The notes below the pieces were generated by a model. It did not search any database. It saw nothing but the letters and a program-made list of their open reading frames with translations, and was not told where the DNA came from. From contig CM027382.1 of NCBI GenBank assembly GCA_015680905.1, forward strand, positions 13,179,501 through 13,243,500: 64,000 bases of DNA. Reading direction: 5' to 3'. Every line of letters begins with the position of its first letter. The first letter of the stretch is position 1. The stretch comes from Coptis chinensis. Taxonomy: Eukaryota > Streptophyta > Magnoliopsida > Ranunculales > Ranunculaceae. Shown piece by piece: positions 10,840 to 21,989 of this stretch. The position numbers and the translations under genes were made by a program.

Positions 10840-11480
10840 ACGATTCAAAACAAGATTACCGCTCACCTCTTCTACCTGTATACTTAGTTATTAGTATTGT
10901 CTAGGCTACAATTGTAGATAAATGTAATAAGATTGAAAGCAAGAGGGGAAGAGATCCCTTTCTCCAACTACATCATCTCGATCTGGATAGTAGGCGGGCT
11001 TTATTCGTCGGATTATGCAGCCAAGCAGGCTGAACCAGCCCAGCTCAAGTAGTCAATGCCAACAATTCCAGATCAAGTACAACAAAAGTAGCTTACAGTG
11101 AGAGGGCAAAAAGTTCAGCACGTATAGTTCCATTCGTAGTGTGTGTACAAGAGTGGTGAATGCAATTCATAATCTCCTTTTTGAAACCAAGGTGCGGTGC
11201 CCGAAGGTTTGTATTAAGGAAGAGCTCATAGGCCCGTGCTAACAGAGAAGCTTTTGCCTTTATGTACCTAAGTGGCTAATGCCTTCTTTGCTCAGAACGA
11301 AGGTTTGTATTAAGGAAGCCCCTTGCAAGCTATGGCTAACAGACAGAAGAAAAGAAACAAGAAATCTCCCGCCAAGCTCCGTATTCAATCCCTATGAAAT
11401 TAGATTCCTCGCCTGCTGGCTGATTGATTGACTAAGGGGATTCACACACTCGCGTTCGCTAACTTAATTCCATAGTTCGG
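10840..11480. other. Possible nuclear insertion of mitochondrial DNA, right part
   Basis: This GC-richer stretch resembles plant mitochondrial spacer DNA in composition and phrasing, including the phrase GAAGGTTTGTATTAAGGAAG, which occurs twice (about 11201 and 11299). I see no mitochondrial gene. It may continue the tract at 6700-6970, now split by the solo LTR. An alternative is ordinary nuclear spacer. Confidence 0.35.
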
Positions 11481-12131
11481 CCGCACCAACCCTAGGTAGG
11501 CTATAGAAGAAAGGGCTGACCATTGAGATGCTTGACATCATGGAAACATATAATGTACTGATGATTGCTGAAAACAGGAAGGAAATGAAATGTCGATGTC
11601 GATGAACAAGATGTGCAAAGTTTTATCTGCCTGATACTTTTCTTGATGTAGTAACTTGGCTGCGGCCTAATTAAGCAAATCTAAAAATGACCCTTTGAAC
11701 AGATAACTAAAGTAAAGTTGGGAGCATTTGCAGTAAGGTCGAAACTTTTGATTTCATGAGTTGTCGGGTTAAGTAGGTTTCAGAACTTGATCAACATAAA
11801 ATGTTAACAAGAACATACTTATGTGGTAGTCATAAGGTATAACAGAAGGTCCAGTTGATACACAAGAATCACGAGTCTGATAAATAATGACCTGTTAAGT
11901 GTATTTACTGGAATCCCTATGCTATGGCACAACAAAGTAAGTAATATTCCCATCTTGACTAAATGAAACTTTGTACAATTGCGCAAAAGAAGAATGCTCT
12001 TATGCAAATAATGCATAGTTTGTCAGGGTGAGGGTGTACTAATTTAATACATTCATAAAATTACTCAAATATCAAAATATTTGTTTTCTTAACCAGACAT
12101 TCTCATAGACTCATAGACTCCTTTGTGTATT
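11481..12131. other. Unassigned spacer
   Basis: No gene, terminal repeat or RNA recognised. Short open frames here have no domain or splice support. Confidence 0.5.
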
Positions 12132-12261
12132 TTGTATTTATTTGGGCCTCCTCAAATATCAAAACACACTTACAAACAAATTTCTAAAAAAACCCTTCGA
12201 GGCTTTCATACAAATCCTAATAAAACAAAATTCCTAAAACCTACTAAACCAAAAACTCCAC
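12132..12261 (+). repeat. Dispersed direct repeat, copy B (copy A at 5330-5441)
   Basis: Same unit as 5330-5441 with a short insertion. Its 3' end, CTACTAAACCAAAAACTCCA, is repeated again about 86 bp downstream, giving a local partial duplication to about 12355. Confidence 0.75.
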
Positions 12262-12564
12262 TTCTTATTTCTTAAAACCTAACTCTCAAACCTAGCAGCT
12301 GAGTAAAATTTTGAATGCCTAAAACCTACTAAACCAAAAACTCCACTTCTTATATCAAACTCACCTTTCTTAAAACTCTCAACTGTATAACTTCAATGGT
12401 ATCAAAGGGAACATCAAAGCGTGCTTCAACCAGTGGTACGGTAGAGCATTAAAAAATAGAGCAAAACCTATAGCAGCAAGAAGGACAATAATAAAATCAA
12501 AGGAAAAAATAGGTATTGATTCAATCTTAATACCTATATTCACTCTGTGGGGAAAGGTATGGAG

Positions 12565-12730
12565 CGGTACACCATAATAGGATATTTGCAACACGCTCTT
12601 TTTTTGCTTTGCAACGGTTATTTACCATTAGTAAGTTTCCAACGTTAAGCAATGTTGTAAAGCGTTACTTTATTTGGGGTGAATTTCTGGAATTTATTGC
12701 TAACACTTAAAAAGCGTTCGAGAAGTGTTA
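12565..12730 (+). mobile_element. CACTA-like left terminus and subterminal region
   Basis: The end reads CGGTACACCATAATAGGATA followed by TTTGCAAC. It matches in inverted orientation the right end at 29390, which reads TACTACACCATAACAGGCTA and then TTTGCAACGG. Subterminal CAACGGTT and GCGTTAC words follow, as in the other CACTA ends here. The first bases are decayed from CACTA and the 3 bp outside (GAG) do not match the bases after 29390 (TAT). It is therefore either the decayed left end of an outer element or a separate relic. Confidence 0.55.
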
Positions 12731-12992
12731 CAAATTAAAAACTTGAAAATTTCGTGAAAGAGGAAAACAAAAAAAATCAAAATATAAAACATAACTTTCT
12801 TTCTCTCCTCTCACCGCCGCATTTCAAGATCCCTAAAATCATCATCTCGATCCAATCCAGTTTTATATTATGAAAAATAGATCTTGCACTCCTCAAAACT
12901 AATTTTCGGTGGATTAACCAGGTTTGTCTCTCTCATTAAAGTAATATTTTTCTTTCTTCAATATTCACTTAATAGTTCTATTAAAATTTTAA

Positions 12993-13977
12993 CAGTTTTC
13001 TAGCTTTACCCCCCCAGTTCTTTCATCTAGAGGTTTACCCCCCCAAGATCACACCACATCCAAGTCAACTGTTATCTTTTTGGTCAATGTATGTAAAAAG
13101 ACTTCATGGCCCTTTGCCCTTTTAATAGTTTTCTAGCAGAACTTAGGCCAATTAGCTTTAGCCCCCCCCCCCCCCAAGACCACAACACATCCAAGTCAAC
13201 TGAGTTTGACCGTGATGTTTTTGGTCAAGACAAATGAAAAGACTAATGCCCTTTTCTAGGTATAATTACATAAATACCCTATGACTTTGGCAAATACAAA
13301 ATTGGAATTCAAATCAACTAGGACACATGTCCTGATCTTGTGAACTCTATCCGACGGCCATACACCGTCACTGTAGCATTATCTTCTCCAAGCCATACAC
13401 CACTACCACATAAAAAGACTTTATTGCCCTTTCACGGTTGGTTTTCTTCTAGCATACATGTAGCTTTTAACAACCGTGAGGTTAATTATGTAATTTCATA
13501 ATGTTAAGGGTGTGGATGCCATTTGATAAGGATTGGTGGTAGCCATCGGATAGAGTTCACACTTCACAAGATCATGACATGTGTCATAGATGATTTGAAT
13601 TCCAATTTTGTATTTGCCAAAGTCACAGGGTATTTATGTAATTATACCTAGAAAAGTCTTTTCATTTGTCTTGACCAAAAACATCAAACAAAACCAAAAC
13701 TCGACTTGAATGATCTCAGGGTCTGGGGTAAAACCCTAGATGAAAGAACTAGGAGGGTAAAGCTAATTGGCCTAAGGTCTGGGGGGATAAACCTCTAGAT
13801 GAAAGAACTGGGGGGATAAAGCTAATTAGCCTAAGTTAAGGGGGGTGGTAAAGCTAGAAAACTATTAAAAGGGCAAAAAGCAATGAAGTCTTTTTACAGG
13901 CATTGACCAAAAGATAATAGTTGACTTGGATGTGGTGTGATCTTGGGGGGGGGGGGGGGTGCTAAAGCTAGAAAACT
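12993..13977. mobile_element. Foldback or Mutator-like element with very long inverted repeats
   Basis: Left and right halves of this 985-bp unit are largely inverted copies. The left AGTTTTCTAGCTTTACC matches the right GCTAAAGCTAGAAAACT, and GATCACACCACATCCAAGTC on the left has its reverse complement on the right. The direct repeat AAAATTTTAA lies at 12983-12992 and 13978-13987, a 10-bp duplication typical of Mutator-like elements. Runs of C on one side and G on the other are part of the arms. No transposase is present. Confidence 0.7.
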
Positions 13978-13987
13978 AAAATTTTAA

Positions 13988-14924
13988 GGGATTTTAAATT
14001 TATGTGTGTAATTGGTTTCAATTTATTGTATGTTAAATTGCCAATGTTAGTTTAATTGAATTGGTTTCAATTTATAGAATTGGGTATTTTTTTTAATTTT
14101 TGGGGATGCTACACCATTACTAGCTGTTGTAGTGGTGTAGTATTTACAACTCCAAGGGAGATCTCCATTAAATGAAGTGAGAGTGTACACTACAAAGAAA
14201 GATGACGACAAAAATCTTTAGTTTATCAAGTGATATATATTTAAAAAGAAATGCAATTTAGATAAGGGAATTGAATGAGGACGACAAATAGAATTCTTAA
14301 CAAAGCAACATGCTTACTAGACAATGTTATCATCTGCTAAAACAGATACCCCCATCCTCTATATATGACCATATTCTATGTGTATATATCTCTATCAAAA
14401 GCACAATAAAATAGAAAGACTAGGGAATTTCAGCAGTGTAAGTGTGTAACACATTAAAAATAATAAAGTTTGTTCCCTTGTGATACTGTTGTTTAGTAAA
14501 GCTGTCAACTCTGGAAAGTGAGATGTCTTCGTGCATGTGTTCTTCGAGAACCAAATCGGCTTTCCGCTTTCCTAAGAAAAGTACACATTGTACTGAAAGT
14601 CCTGAAACTATGGTTGTGGTACGTGGTGGACTTGTGGGGACTTCTGGCTTGTGGCCTACCACCATTCATTTTGGTATAATGAAATTAATAGGATATTGTG
14701 GTTTGTTTAAATATATCTATCATTGGCATTGTAATTTTGAAGTTGAGGGGTGTTGATAATGGAGTTGAGTCGTTGTTTGAGAGTTGGGGTGGTGGTTTTG
14801 GTTCGGTTTAGAAATTGGTCGACAAAAAAAATGTATTGTTGTGATGATTAGTTTTGAGGACTTGTTTTCTTGGTTAATGAACACTAGTTTATATTCTAAT
14901 TTTAAATGATATTTAGATGTTATT
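13988..14924. other. Spacer with a short palindrome, no gene recognised
   Basis: A 32-bp imperfect palindrome at 14109-14140 starts CTACACCATTAC and ends GTAGTGGTGTAG, resembling two CACTA ends abutting. The open frames around 14420-14756 on both strands match nothing I know. Confidence 0.4.
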
Positions 14925-14949
14925 CACTACACCAAAACAGGATATTAGT

Positions 14950-15135
14950 AACGCTCCAGTTTTTTGCTTAGTAACGGTTTTAAAGTGTAACTAGGTTCCT
15001 AACGTTTTATAAGTGTTACAATTATATATAAAGTGTTACTTTAATTTTGCCAAATATGAGAATTAATTTGTTACGTTTTAAAATTGTTTGTTTGGACCAA
15101 AAAGCGTAAATAAATCGTGAATATTAAATATAACA
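14950..15135. repeat. Left subterminal repeat region of the CACTA element
   Basis: Several copies of AGTAACG, GTAACGGTT and related AAGTGTTAC/AACGTTTTA words lie just inside the left terminus. In En/Spm such subterminal repeats bind transposase. They are fewer and more diverged than at the right end. Confidence 0.6.
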
Positions 15136-15960
15136 TTAAAAATAATAACTAAATTAGAATTTAAAATTTCTAAATTAAAATTTTCGGTGAGGAAAGAAAT
15201 TTCGGTGAGAGGGAAAGGCCAAAATTCTCGCGCTCTTTCCCCCTATTTTCATCCTTCTCTCGTTCAACTTTCATCCTTCTCTCGTTCAAGGGTATAGCCA
15301 TGTCCCATTTTACACCCACAACAGTAAAATGGTGGAAGGGTAGAGCCATGTCCCAGTTTACACCATAACAGACGGATAGAGATAGTGAAAATAGAGAGGC
15401 ATTACTTATATTCTAATCTAGATTTAGGGTTTGAAGGTAGAAGAAAATCAGATCTATCGGGTTTTACTCTTTTTGTAGAAAAATTATGATGCAATGCTTA
15501 ATTTGAGTGTACATAATTATTATTAGGGCATAATTTATAAATTTCTAATCTGAATTTTAAATATGGCTCCATCATTGGGTTCTTTGGAAATTGTTCTAAT
15601 CTGAATTTATAGATGCTCTATCATTGGCCTTGTTGAGTAAATTGTTGCAAACATAAAGTGTACTTGTATAAAGAGTGTTAAACCGGGAATTGTTACAAAA
15701 AGGAGAAATCTTTAGGGTAATGGGTTTTGTTCGATGCATGAGCCTTAAGGTCAAACTAGAACTATCAATATAGTTAAATTACGATAAATCTTTTATTTTT
15801 AACTTTTAGTTGTGACCTTGCTTGCTATAATACATAACATTTGCAAAGAGAAACTTTGATAATGCATGTGATATTCAAGTGTATGATTTCTTTGGCAGAT
15901 TTCTTTGAAGGCGATGAAAAAGACGCGTGTATGTTTATCCACTAGAATTCTTAGCAAGAA

Positions 15961-16177
15961 CAGATTTTTGGTTACATTCCGGCAGAGTTTGGAAATCTGA
16001 GAAGTGTTATGGAGATGTAAGGAACCTCCAGTTTTTCCTATTTTATTACATTAACATACATGTGTAATGTTTCTGAACCAATCTAACCATGCTATTATAT
16101 TGTAGAGACCTGTCAGAAAATCAACTCTATGGTCAAATTCCTCAGGAACTCGGTCAGCTACAGAATTTGTTTTCACT
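15961..16177 (+). pseudogene. ERECTA: ERECTA-family receptor kinase fragment, two LRR exons
   Basis: Two exon remnants encode leucine-rich repeats like those of ERECTA-family receptor kinases, plasma-membrane receptors controlling growth and stomatal patterning. Exon 15961-16016 reads GYIPAEFGNLRSVME and ends at a GTAAGG donor. After an 89-bp intron ending TTGTAG, exon 16106-16177 continues the split codon as IDLSENQLYGQIPQELGQLQ and ends at a GTGAGT donor. The second exon is exactly 72 bp, the size of one repeat. The frame is open across the junction, so splice sites and phase survived. No signal peptide, transmembrane or kinase part lies nearby. It is inside the CACTA element, and retained introns imply DNA-level capture. 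Confidence 0.8.
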
Positions 16178-16720
16178 GTGAGTTATACTTCTGATGTTTA
16201 ATATTAGAGAATGAATCCCGAATTCAACAGGGCACTATTTGTGTTTTTTTGTTCGTTTTTTGAATTTTTTTCACTGAGAATAGGGGTTCACTCGTTTAAA
16301 ACAAAACAGTAGGCCGAATTGGACCCAACTGAAGTTATGCTGCTTATTGCTTAATCTGTTAAAATTGGACATGCTTTGAACTAGACGATTAGATTGAATC
16401 TGATGGAGAATGTTAATTTTCAATTGTGTAAATATATTCTTTAACTGTTTACGTGTCCTTCATGTGTCCGTATCCTACTGTTTGAAAAGTGTCATATTCG
16501 CGTACCCGTGTCGGGGCTTATCCATGTCCTGTTTCGTGTATCAGGTGTTTCATAGTGTTCAGACGTCAATTTTATGCGCACATGTTAGGTACTTAAACCA
16601 AAGTTCTTATACATGGGCCTTTGATACTTCAACAATCAAAGAGAGTCGAACACGGAGACAACCAAATTTTATCTCATCTAAGTAATCACCTATATTTTGG
16701 GGGAACGTAAAAGGCGAGAT
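16178..16720. other. Spacer inside the CACTA element
   Basis: No exon recognised after the ERECTA-type fragment. The open frame at 16410-16685 has no support. Confidence 0.45.
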
Positions 16721-16725
16721 GGATC

Positions 16726-17105
16726 TGATCCTCTTTGATACCATGTCTAGAAAATAGGAGACAGTTTTATCGAGATTATCGACATTATACATTTAGTGAG
16801 ATGACTTAATTGTCTAGAGACTAAGAAATTCACTTCAAGAGTGTCTACAAGGCACCGTGTCGTTTGCAAAGACAAGGTGATATAGATTAGTTTGGAAAAA
16901 TTGGTTATCCCTAGATACTCTTTTACATGTTGGCAGGTCTTCTTAAATAGTCTATCATTTCCCAATTTAGATTGTTGCAAAAGAAATACTAGTTGGTCTC
17001 TTTCTTTGTCCAAAAAGAAGAGAGAACTCCAAGACCTTTTTCTTAGCTCACTTGAGAGAAGTCTTTTTATGGAAGGAAGCACTTTATAGTTATAACCACC
17101 CGACA
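16726..17105 (-). mobile_element. Copia-type LTR with tRNA-Met primer site
   Basis: On the minus strand, TGGTATCAAAGAGG at 16730-16743 resembles the initiator tRNA-Met primer-binding site. It directly follows a candidate LTR spanning 17105 down to 16744, with ends TGTC and GACA and a TATA-like CTATAAAG about 20 bp in. No second LTR or coding domain is visible, so it is a truncated copy inserted into the CACTA element. Confidence 0.5.
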
Positions 17106-17404
17106 CAAGGAATGCCAATAGGAGATGTCCTCTGCACTAAGGCTTTATAGAGAAAACCGAAAGTGCTTTTAAAATCGGGCAAGCCCTTCAGATGTAACCT
17201 GTAGATTTTCTATGTAATGGAGAGGATTGCGAGAACCTTCAGTGATGTTTTAAGCCACTTATGCCCGGAAAACAAACCGCCGTGTGTGTTATGGACTTGT
17301 GGTGGCCTATACTTAAAAGCCAAATAACTGAAGTCACCGACGTGTATGGTGACTAGAAGATCTATTTAGAAATCGTGGTTGCAATTACAGATCAAGAACA
17401 AGGA

Positions 17405-17530
17405 ACCAAACTCGCAAGTCCACCTGAATTGGAGCATATTAAACTTAATACAGGATGGAGTAACGAATCCGAGGCCGGACATGGTGCAATAATTAGAGAT
17501 GAATTTGAGAGGGTCCTAGTGGTGGGGCTA
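17405..17530 (+). pseudogene. RNase H-like (RVT_3) fragment
   Basis: The frame reads PPELEHIKLNTGWSNE, then AGHGAIIRDEFERVLVVG. It resembles the start of the plant RNase H-like domain found in LINEs and related genes, where the usual opening is K-x-N-x-D-G followed by G-x-G-x-x-I/V-R-D. The catalytic Asp is replaced: NTG stands where NTDG is expected. A stop follows shortly after. Two other pieces of the same domain family occur at 49123 and 57700. Confidence 0.5.
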
Positions 17531-18818
17531 CAACACTTTTCAAATATTTGAAAGTGATTTAGGTAAGACGTAACAAATGTTAGACCTACAACTATTTGCA
17601 CATACTCGATTTCTCTAAGGGAAGTTCAAGTTTTGAACAAGACCGAGGAGTCCCGGTCATCTTGTTTAAACCCTGTTTAAGTTCTTCCTTAGTGTTTGTG
17701 TTTTTCTTACATGTATATGGAGAGATCTAATGGAGTGGCTGAATTCGTGGATCTCACTTTCCAACTAACTAATGTTAGGCAATAAACATAAGCAATTTGC
17801 CAATCCAACTAAGGATCAAAAGTGTTGGATGTAACATCTAAAGGACGGCTTCTATCGTCCGTGTATAGACTGGAAAATTGTGTCATTTGTTACCTACAAT
17901 ATGCACAAAAACAGTCAATAGGAAGGAGTCATAGTCAATTCCACCAACATGCCTAACTAATAGTTGAGAGTCTGCAGGTGCCAACTAGCAAAGTTGGTAA
18001 AACCTTAGTGATGATACAAGAGGTTTGGGATCGAACCCACCCCACCAAAGATCATTTTATTGGTTTCATTTAAAACAGGCTTGCCAATCAAAATAAAAAT
18101 AAAATAAAATAGTAGAGTCCTCAACAGGTTTCAACCAATAGGTCGTTGTCTTTAATTGATTCAAGATTGAAGTTGGATCTTTTGGTCCTAAAATGAAGTA
18201 TGCACAATATACATTTGAAGATTGAGTTTTAGAGGTTTTTGTCACGAAATTAAGATTGCGCAATTAAGTTTTGGGTTTTCATTCTAAAAATCTAAAAATT
18301 AAGACTACACAATCAAGTTATCAAGGTTTTTTCTTTTTCCTGAATTTAGGATTATGCAATTGAGTTATGGACCTGTTTGGCCTAAAATTAAGTTTATACA
18401 AGATACTACAAGTAATGTATTTTAAGTTAAGGATGACACAATTTTGCCTTCCAATATACTTTCGAGAAAATCTGCAATGTGTTTCTTTCTAGTGTACATA
18501 GCACAACTATAACCGTGTACATAGCAGTATAGCACAAGTTTTTTTTGCATGGGGGATAGCGTGTGCATTGGGTCGTGATTTTGTGGTTTAGAATTTTGCA
18601 CCCCATATAGCATATGCATTCGTAGTACTCTTACTTCAGCCCCACATTCAACTATCCTCAACCTCTTTAAAAGATACTTCGTCAAGTTGATGAGTCAACC
18701 CAGGCTAAAGTTGAAGTTTCCAATCATTAAATAGAAGGTGCAAGCCAAGTCCCAAGAGAGTTCTCCATTGTCCGAACTTCAAAGATTTCTTAGTGGCATC
18801 TTGTAGATGACTTTGAAC
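17531..18818. other. Spacer inside the CACTA element
   Basis: No gene recognised. Some repeated phrases around AAATTAAGATTGCGCAAT and similar occur near 18250-18400, suggesting small degenerate duplications. Confidence 0.4.
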
Positions 18819-19106
18819 TCAATGTTGACTCTTGACAAAGTTGCCCACCAAATGTGTCCATCCAAAATGGTACTTCATTTCTTCATCTCCAAGCTGGAAG
18901 TGGATGTTCTTGGCAAAAGAGTTTCCTTTGTGACCGATGATGCCTAGTGCAGATCCATAGAAGGAACTGACGGGTTTGGTGTACCAAAGACAAATTTTCC
19001 ACTCTATATAAGCTTTTGATAACTTCCCTTCATAGTTTAACCATGCTGAAACCTTGATTATGTCCAAGCCACTTATGTTTTCTTTATCATACCATTTCCA
19101 CTTCAT
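18819..19106 (-). pseudogene. LINE-like C-terminal fragment
   Basis: A minus-strand open frame of 95 codons contains SFAKNIHFQLGDEEMKYHFG and then WTHLVGN. This resembles the conserved stretch of plant LINE proteins after the RT core, where F-x-x-x-x-GDG-x-x-I/T-x-FW-x-D-x-W-x-G is typical. The central GDG reads GDE and the following Trp is His-Phe, so it is decayed. Neither RT core nor poly-A tail is seen. Confidence 0.45.
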
Positions 19107-21560
19107 TAATTTTTGTGAACTGTTATCAACTCTTTTTAATATTTTGAAACAGCTATCTCTTTCGCTTTTTAGATTTTAAAGACCGTGATCTGGTTTTGTT
19201 TTTGTTTACATAACATTGTATTATAACAACTTGCACTTTAATTTACTTCCTCAGGTTCTTTTTCTCGCTTCATTACCGTGACCTAACCTTGTACTCTATG
19301 TTTGAAACGCCTCATGTTAGCCTTGCACCTTGTTTTGTGCTTGGTTGTTGTAAAAGATTCCTAGCACTCAAGATCGATAATATCCCTTTTTACATCTTAG
19401 TTAGGGTAGTTAGAGCAGATAAGTACTACTAGATTCTTTAGGCTTAATATTTTTCCCGGAGGCATCAATAATATTTTACATAATGCTATCTCCAAGACTT
19501 TGTTTAACTGTTTCAAACATCTTGGTTAGCTACATAGCTTCGTAGCTTTAACCTGTTTAGTAGTTTTTGCTAAATAAGATTTCTTGAGCAGTTTATGTGT
19601 TAGACATGCGTCCACGCCACCCCACCGCTACTCATAGGTTTGTTGGTTAGGATTTTTGCCCATTTCTAGAGTGTTTTCAGGAGCATCAATTTCAACTTTT
19701 ACACCCCAAAATTGTCCAATCACACACCATGAAGTTTGATGTAGAATAAAATCATAGTTGTTCCATTGTTGCTTTCTAAAATTTTCACAGATATACATGT
19801 TTATTTCTTGTACATTGCCATATTTGGCTTGTAGTGTTTTATGAACAATAGAGTAAAGTAATTTAATTCTCTGAAACTTAGTCTCCTTCTACATCTTGGT
19901 AACAAGTAATATAACAAAGATTTTGGGTAGTTTAGGTGTATAGAAATTCATCATAATTGTTGTTATTAATATTATTCTAATTGACATTGACACCTATATA
20001 CGAGTGTCGAAATGACAACTGTGTGAACTAAGACACGTAAAACTAATGGAAAAGAAAACCATTGCAATTCTTTGGTTACACAACTAATTCTTGGGCTCAA
20101 GACCTTATGAAGAAGACACCTCCTTACAAATAAATAACTATGAAAGTGGCATATGTGGAGTTGTAACTATGTTAATAGATTATTGTCTTAGTCTTTTAGG
20201 GTACATAAGAAACCCCTAATTTGAAATAGTAAGTACAAAGTGTCCATGTGGGCGGACACGAGTGTGGAGTGTCCATGTGTCGTGACTCGTGGTTCCGACA
20301 TGGATTTTGAATAATAGGGTCCTTGAGACGAAGTTAGGCACAAGAAGCCAAGAACAATAGGATTCTGAATAATAATATTTACTATGGCTATTACTATTAT
20401 TATTGTTGTTAATGGTATTGTTAATGTTATTATTCCTCTCGGGGAAGAACCTCGGTTTTAGACTTTTAGGACATTGGCTCGCGGACAAATGTGTGTTCGG
20501 TGCACCTTTTGACGGATCCCTAGTGATGCAATCGCACTGGTCATCCTTCTCATGATCTTAGTGGCATGCAGACCGCACAATCCACCTCCATTTTCTGAAG
20601 GAGCTCTGGACAAACCAGGTGCGTCCCCACTCCATATCTACTCGAATAGTTGTTGTGGCAGGAATTGTTGTTGTGGCAGGTGCAATATTTGTTGTGGCAA
20701 TATCCCATAGGAATTGTTGTTGTTGTGGCAGGAATAGTTGTTGTGGCAGGTGCAATATTTCAAATTTTGAAAGCGTGAAATTCTATCTTAAAGTCTTTTG
20801 ATGAAAGATTCTTTCTGGGGTAGTAATTATTTGTTTCCTTTTGTCTAACATTTTATTTTTTGGTGGTTTGTTTGTGGAAGCTTTTGGTTGTTAGACCCAC
20901 AATACTTCAAGTGGATTCTCTAGTTTTCACGGAATAATAGCGCCATACAATTAGAATTCACAAAGACATTTTATTTTATTACTTTTTCATTAGGGACTAG
21001 GTTATGTAAATTGGAACTTGAAATCTCAAGTATGCTTGTGCATGTTTGATGGGCATTTTAGCCAATTTTGGTAGAACCAACTTCATAGTTTTCAGAATAA
21101 TTTTAAGGATTAAGAACAATTGCAGAATTTTTTGTAAATTTGTTAAAACTAGCGCATTAGTTCCATTGAAATTGATCAAAAGTGGTAGGAATTGTTATAT
21201 TAGTTCCATAGTGCTATATAGCCTTTGAAAGGTTGCACTATAAAAAAACTTGTAATTTTTATACTTGCAGTATCTTGTTGGTAATCATTCTATTTTTCTT
21301 ATTTTCTAGTTTCCCATTCTTTTATTTCTGTGGGATATCTCATCCTACATTTTTGATATTATAGTTATATATAGATATACACCTATAACCGAAAAAAAAA
21401 AAAGATACTTGATCTGTTATTTTTTGCTATTGGTTTGTTGATTGGTGTGTCTGTGGGTCATCTGTGTGGGTACCGCCTTTTACTTGATTCGTTTACCATA
21501 TATAGAAGAAGATATGTTTGCATTACTTGGAAAATAATTGCGCTGGGCAGTTCTGATTTT
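19107..21560. other. Spacer inside the CACTA element
   Basis: No gene recognised. It includes an ATT/AAT-rich tract near 20370-20435 that makes an Asn-rich chance frame on the minus strand, and a repeat at 20643-20760. Confidence 0.45.
20643..20760. repeat. Imperfect tandem repeat of a TTGTTGTGGCAGG unit
   Basis: TTGTTGTGGCAGGTGCAATA occurs at about 20667 and 20736, a 69-bp step, with smaller TTGTTGTGGCA units between. Low-complexity expansion. Confidence 0.8.
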
Positions 21561-21985
21561 TCGTTCTCTTATAGGGTGTGGGAAAAGGACGGTTGTAAGA
21601 TATGTTGCTTTCGCTTGGCAGGTCCGCACGTAGTTGAGTATAGCTGTTATGATATAATGGGATCCTCTCGAGAAAAGGTTTCTCAATAGCACATGCTTTC
21701 AAAGCAGGAGAGGTATTTGAAGCAAGTGAGAGCTTTGTTTATGACCGACATGGCTTGTTTTCGGTTCCCGATGTTGTAACTAATACATGACATTTTTCAG
21801 CTACTCTCCAACAATACTTCTTCTCCGCCATTTTGAGGTTTTCAGGAAAGTTTCTTCTCATGAGGGATCATCCGATCAAGTTGGTCTTACCTGTTATCGG
21901 GGAGTTGGCTCACCTGCTTTTGATGATCAAGTATCTTGCTCACGGAGGACGGTGGTGGCTCTACTTCTACTTCCTATAGGCATCC
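21560..21985 (+). pseudogene. PEX6: PEX6-like peroxisomal AAA-ATPase fragment
   Basis: The sequence resembles part of the first AAA region of plant PEX6, the ATPase that recycles the peroxisomal import receptor PEX5. Near 21570 one frame gives GCGKRTVVRYVAF, a Walker A-like segment. Another frame gives HVVEYSCYDIMGSSREKVS. After a gap, 21797 onwards reads YSPTILLLRHFEVFRKVSSH followed by EGSSDQVGLT. Block order agrees with PEX6. Frameshifts separate the blocks, and the second AAA domain is absent. It lies inside the CACTA element in the same orientation as the other captured pieces. Confidence 0.75.
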
Positions 21986-21989
21986 TCAT

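Noticed and set aside
12390-12410. A second tRNA-Met primer-binding site (TGGTATCAAAGG)
   Set aside because: No LTR ending in CA stands immediately before it, and no copia domain follows.
16744-17118. 123-codon minus-strand frame at 16747-17118 as a host gene
   Set aside because: It coincides with the candidate copia LTR and matches no known protein.
20216-20488. Asn-rich minus-strand reading frame
   Set aside because: It comes from an ATT/AAT low-complexity tract and lacks splice or domain support.
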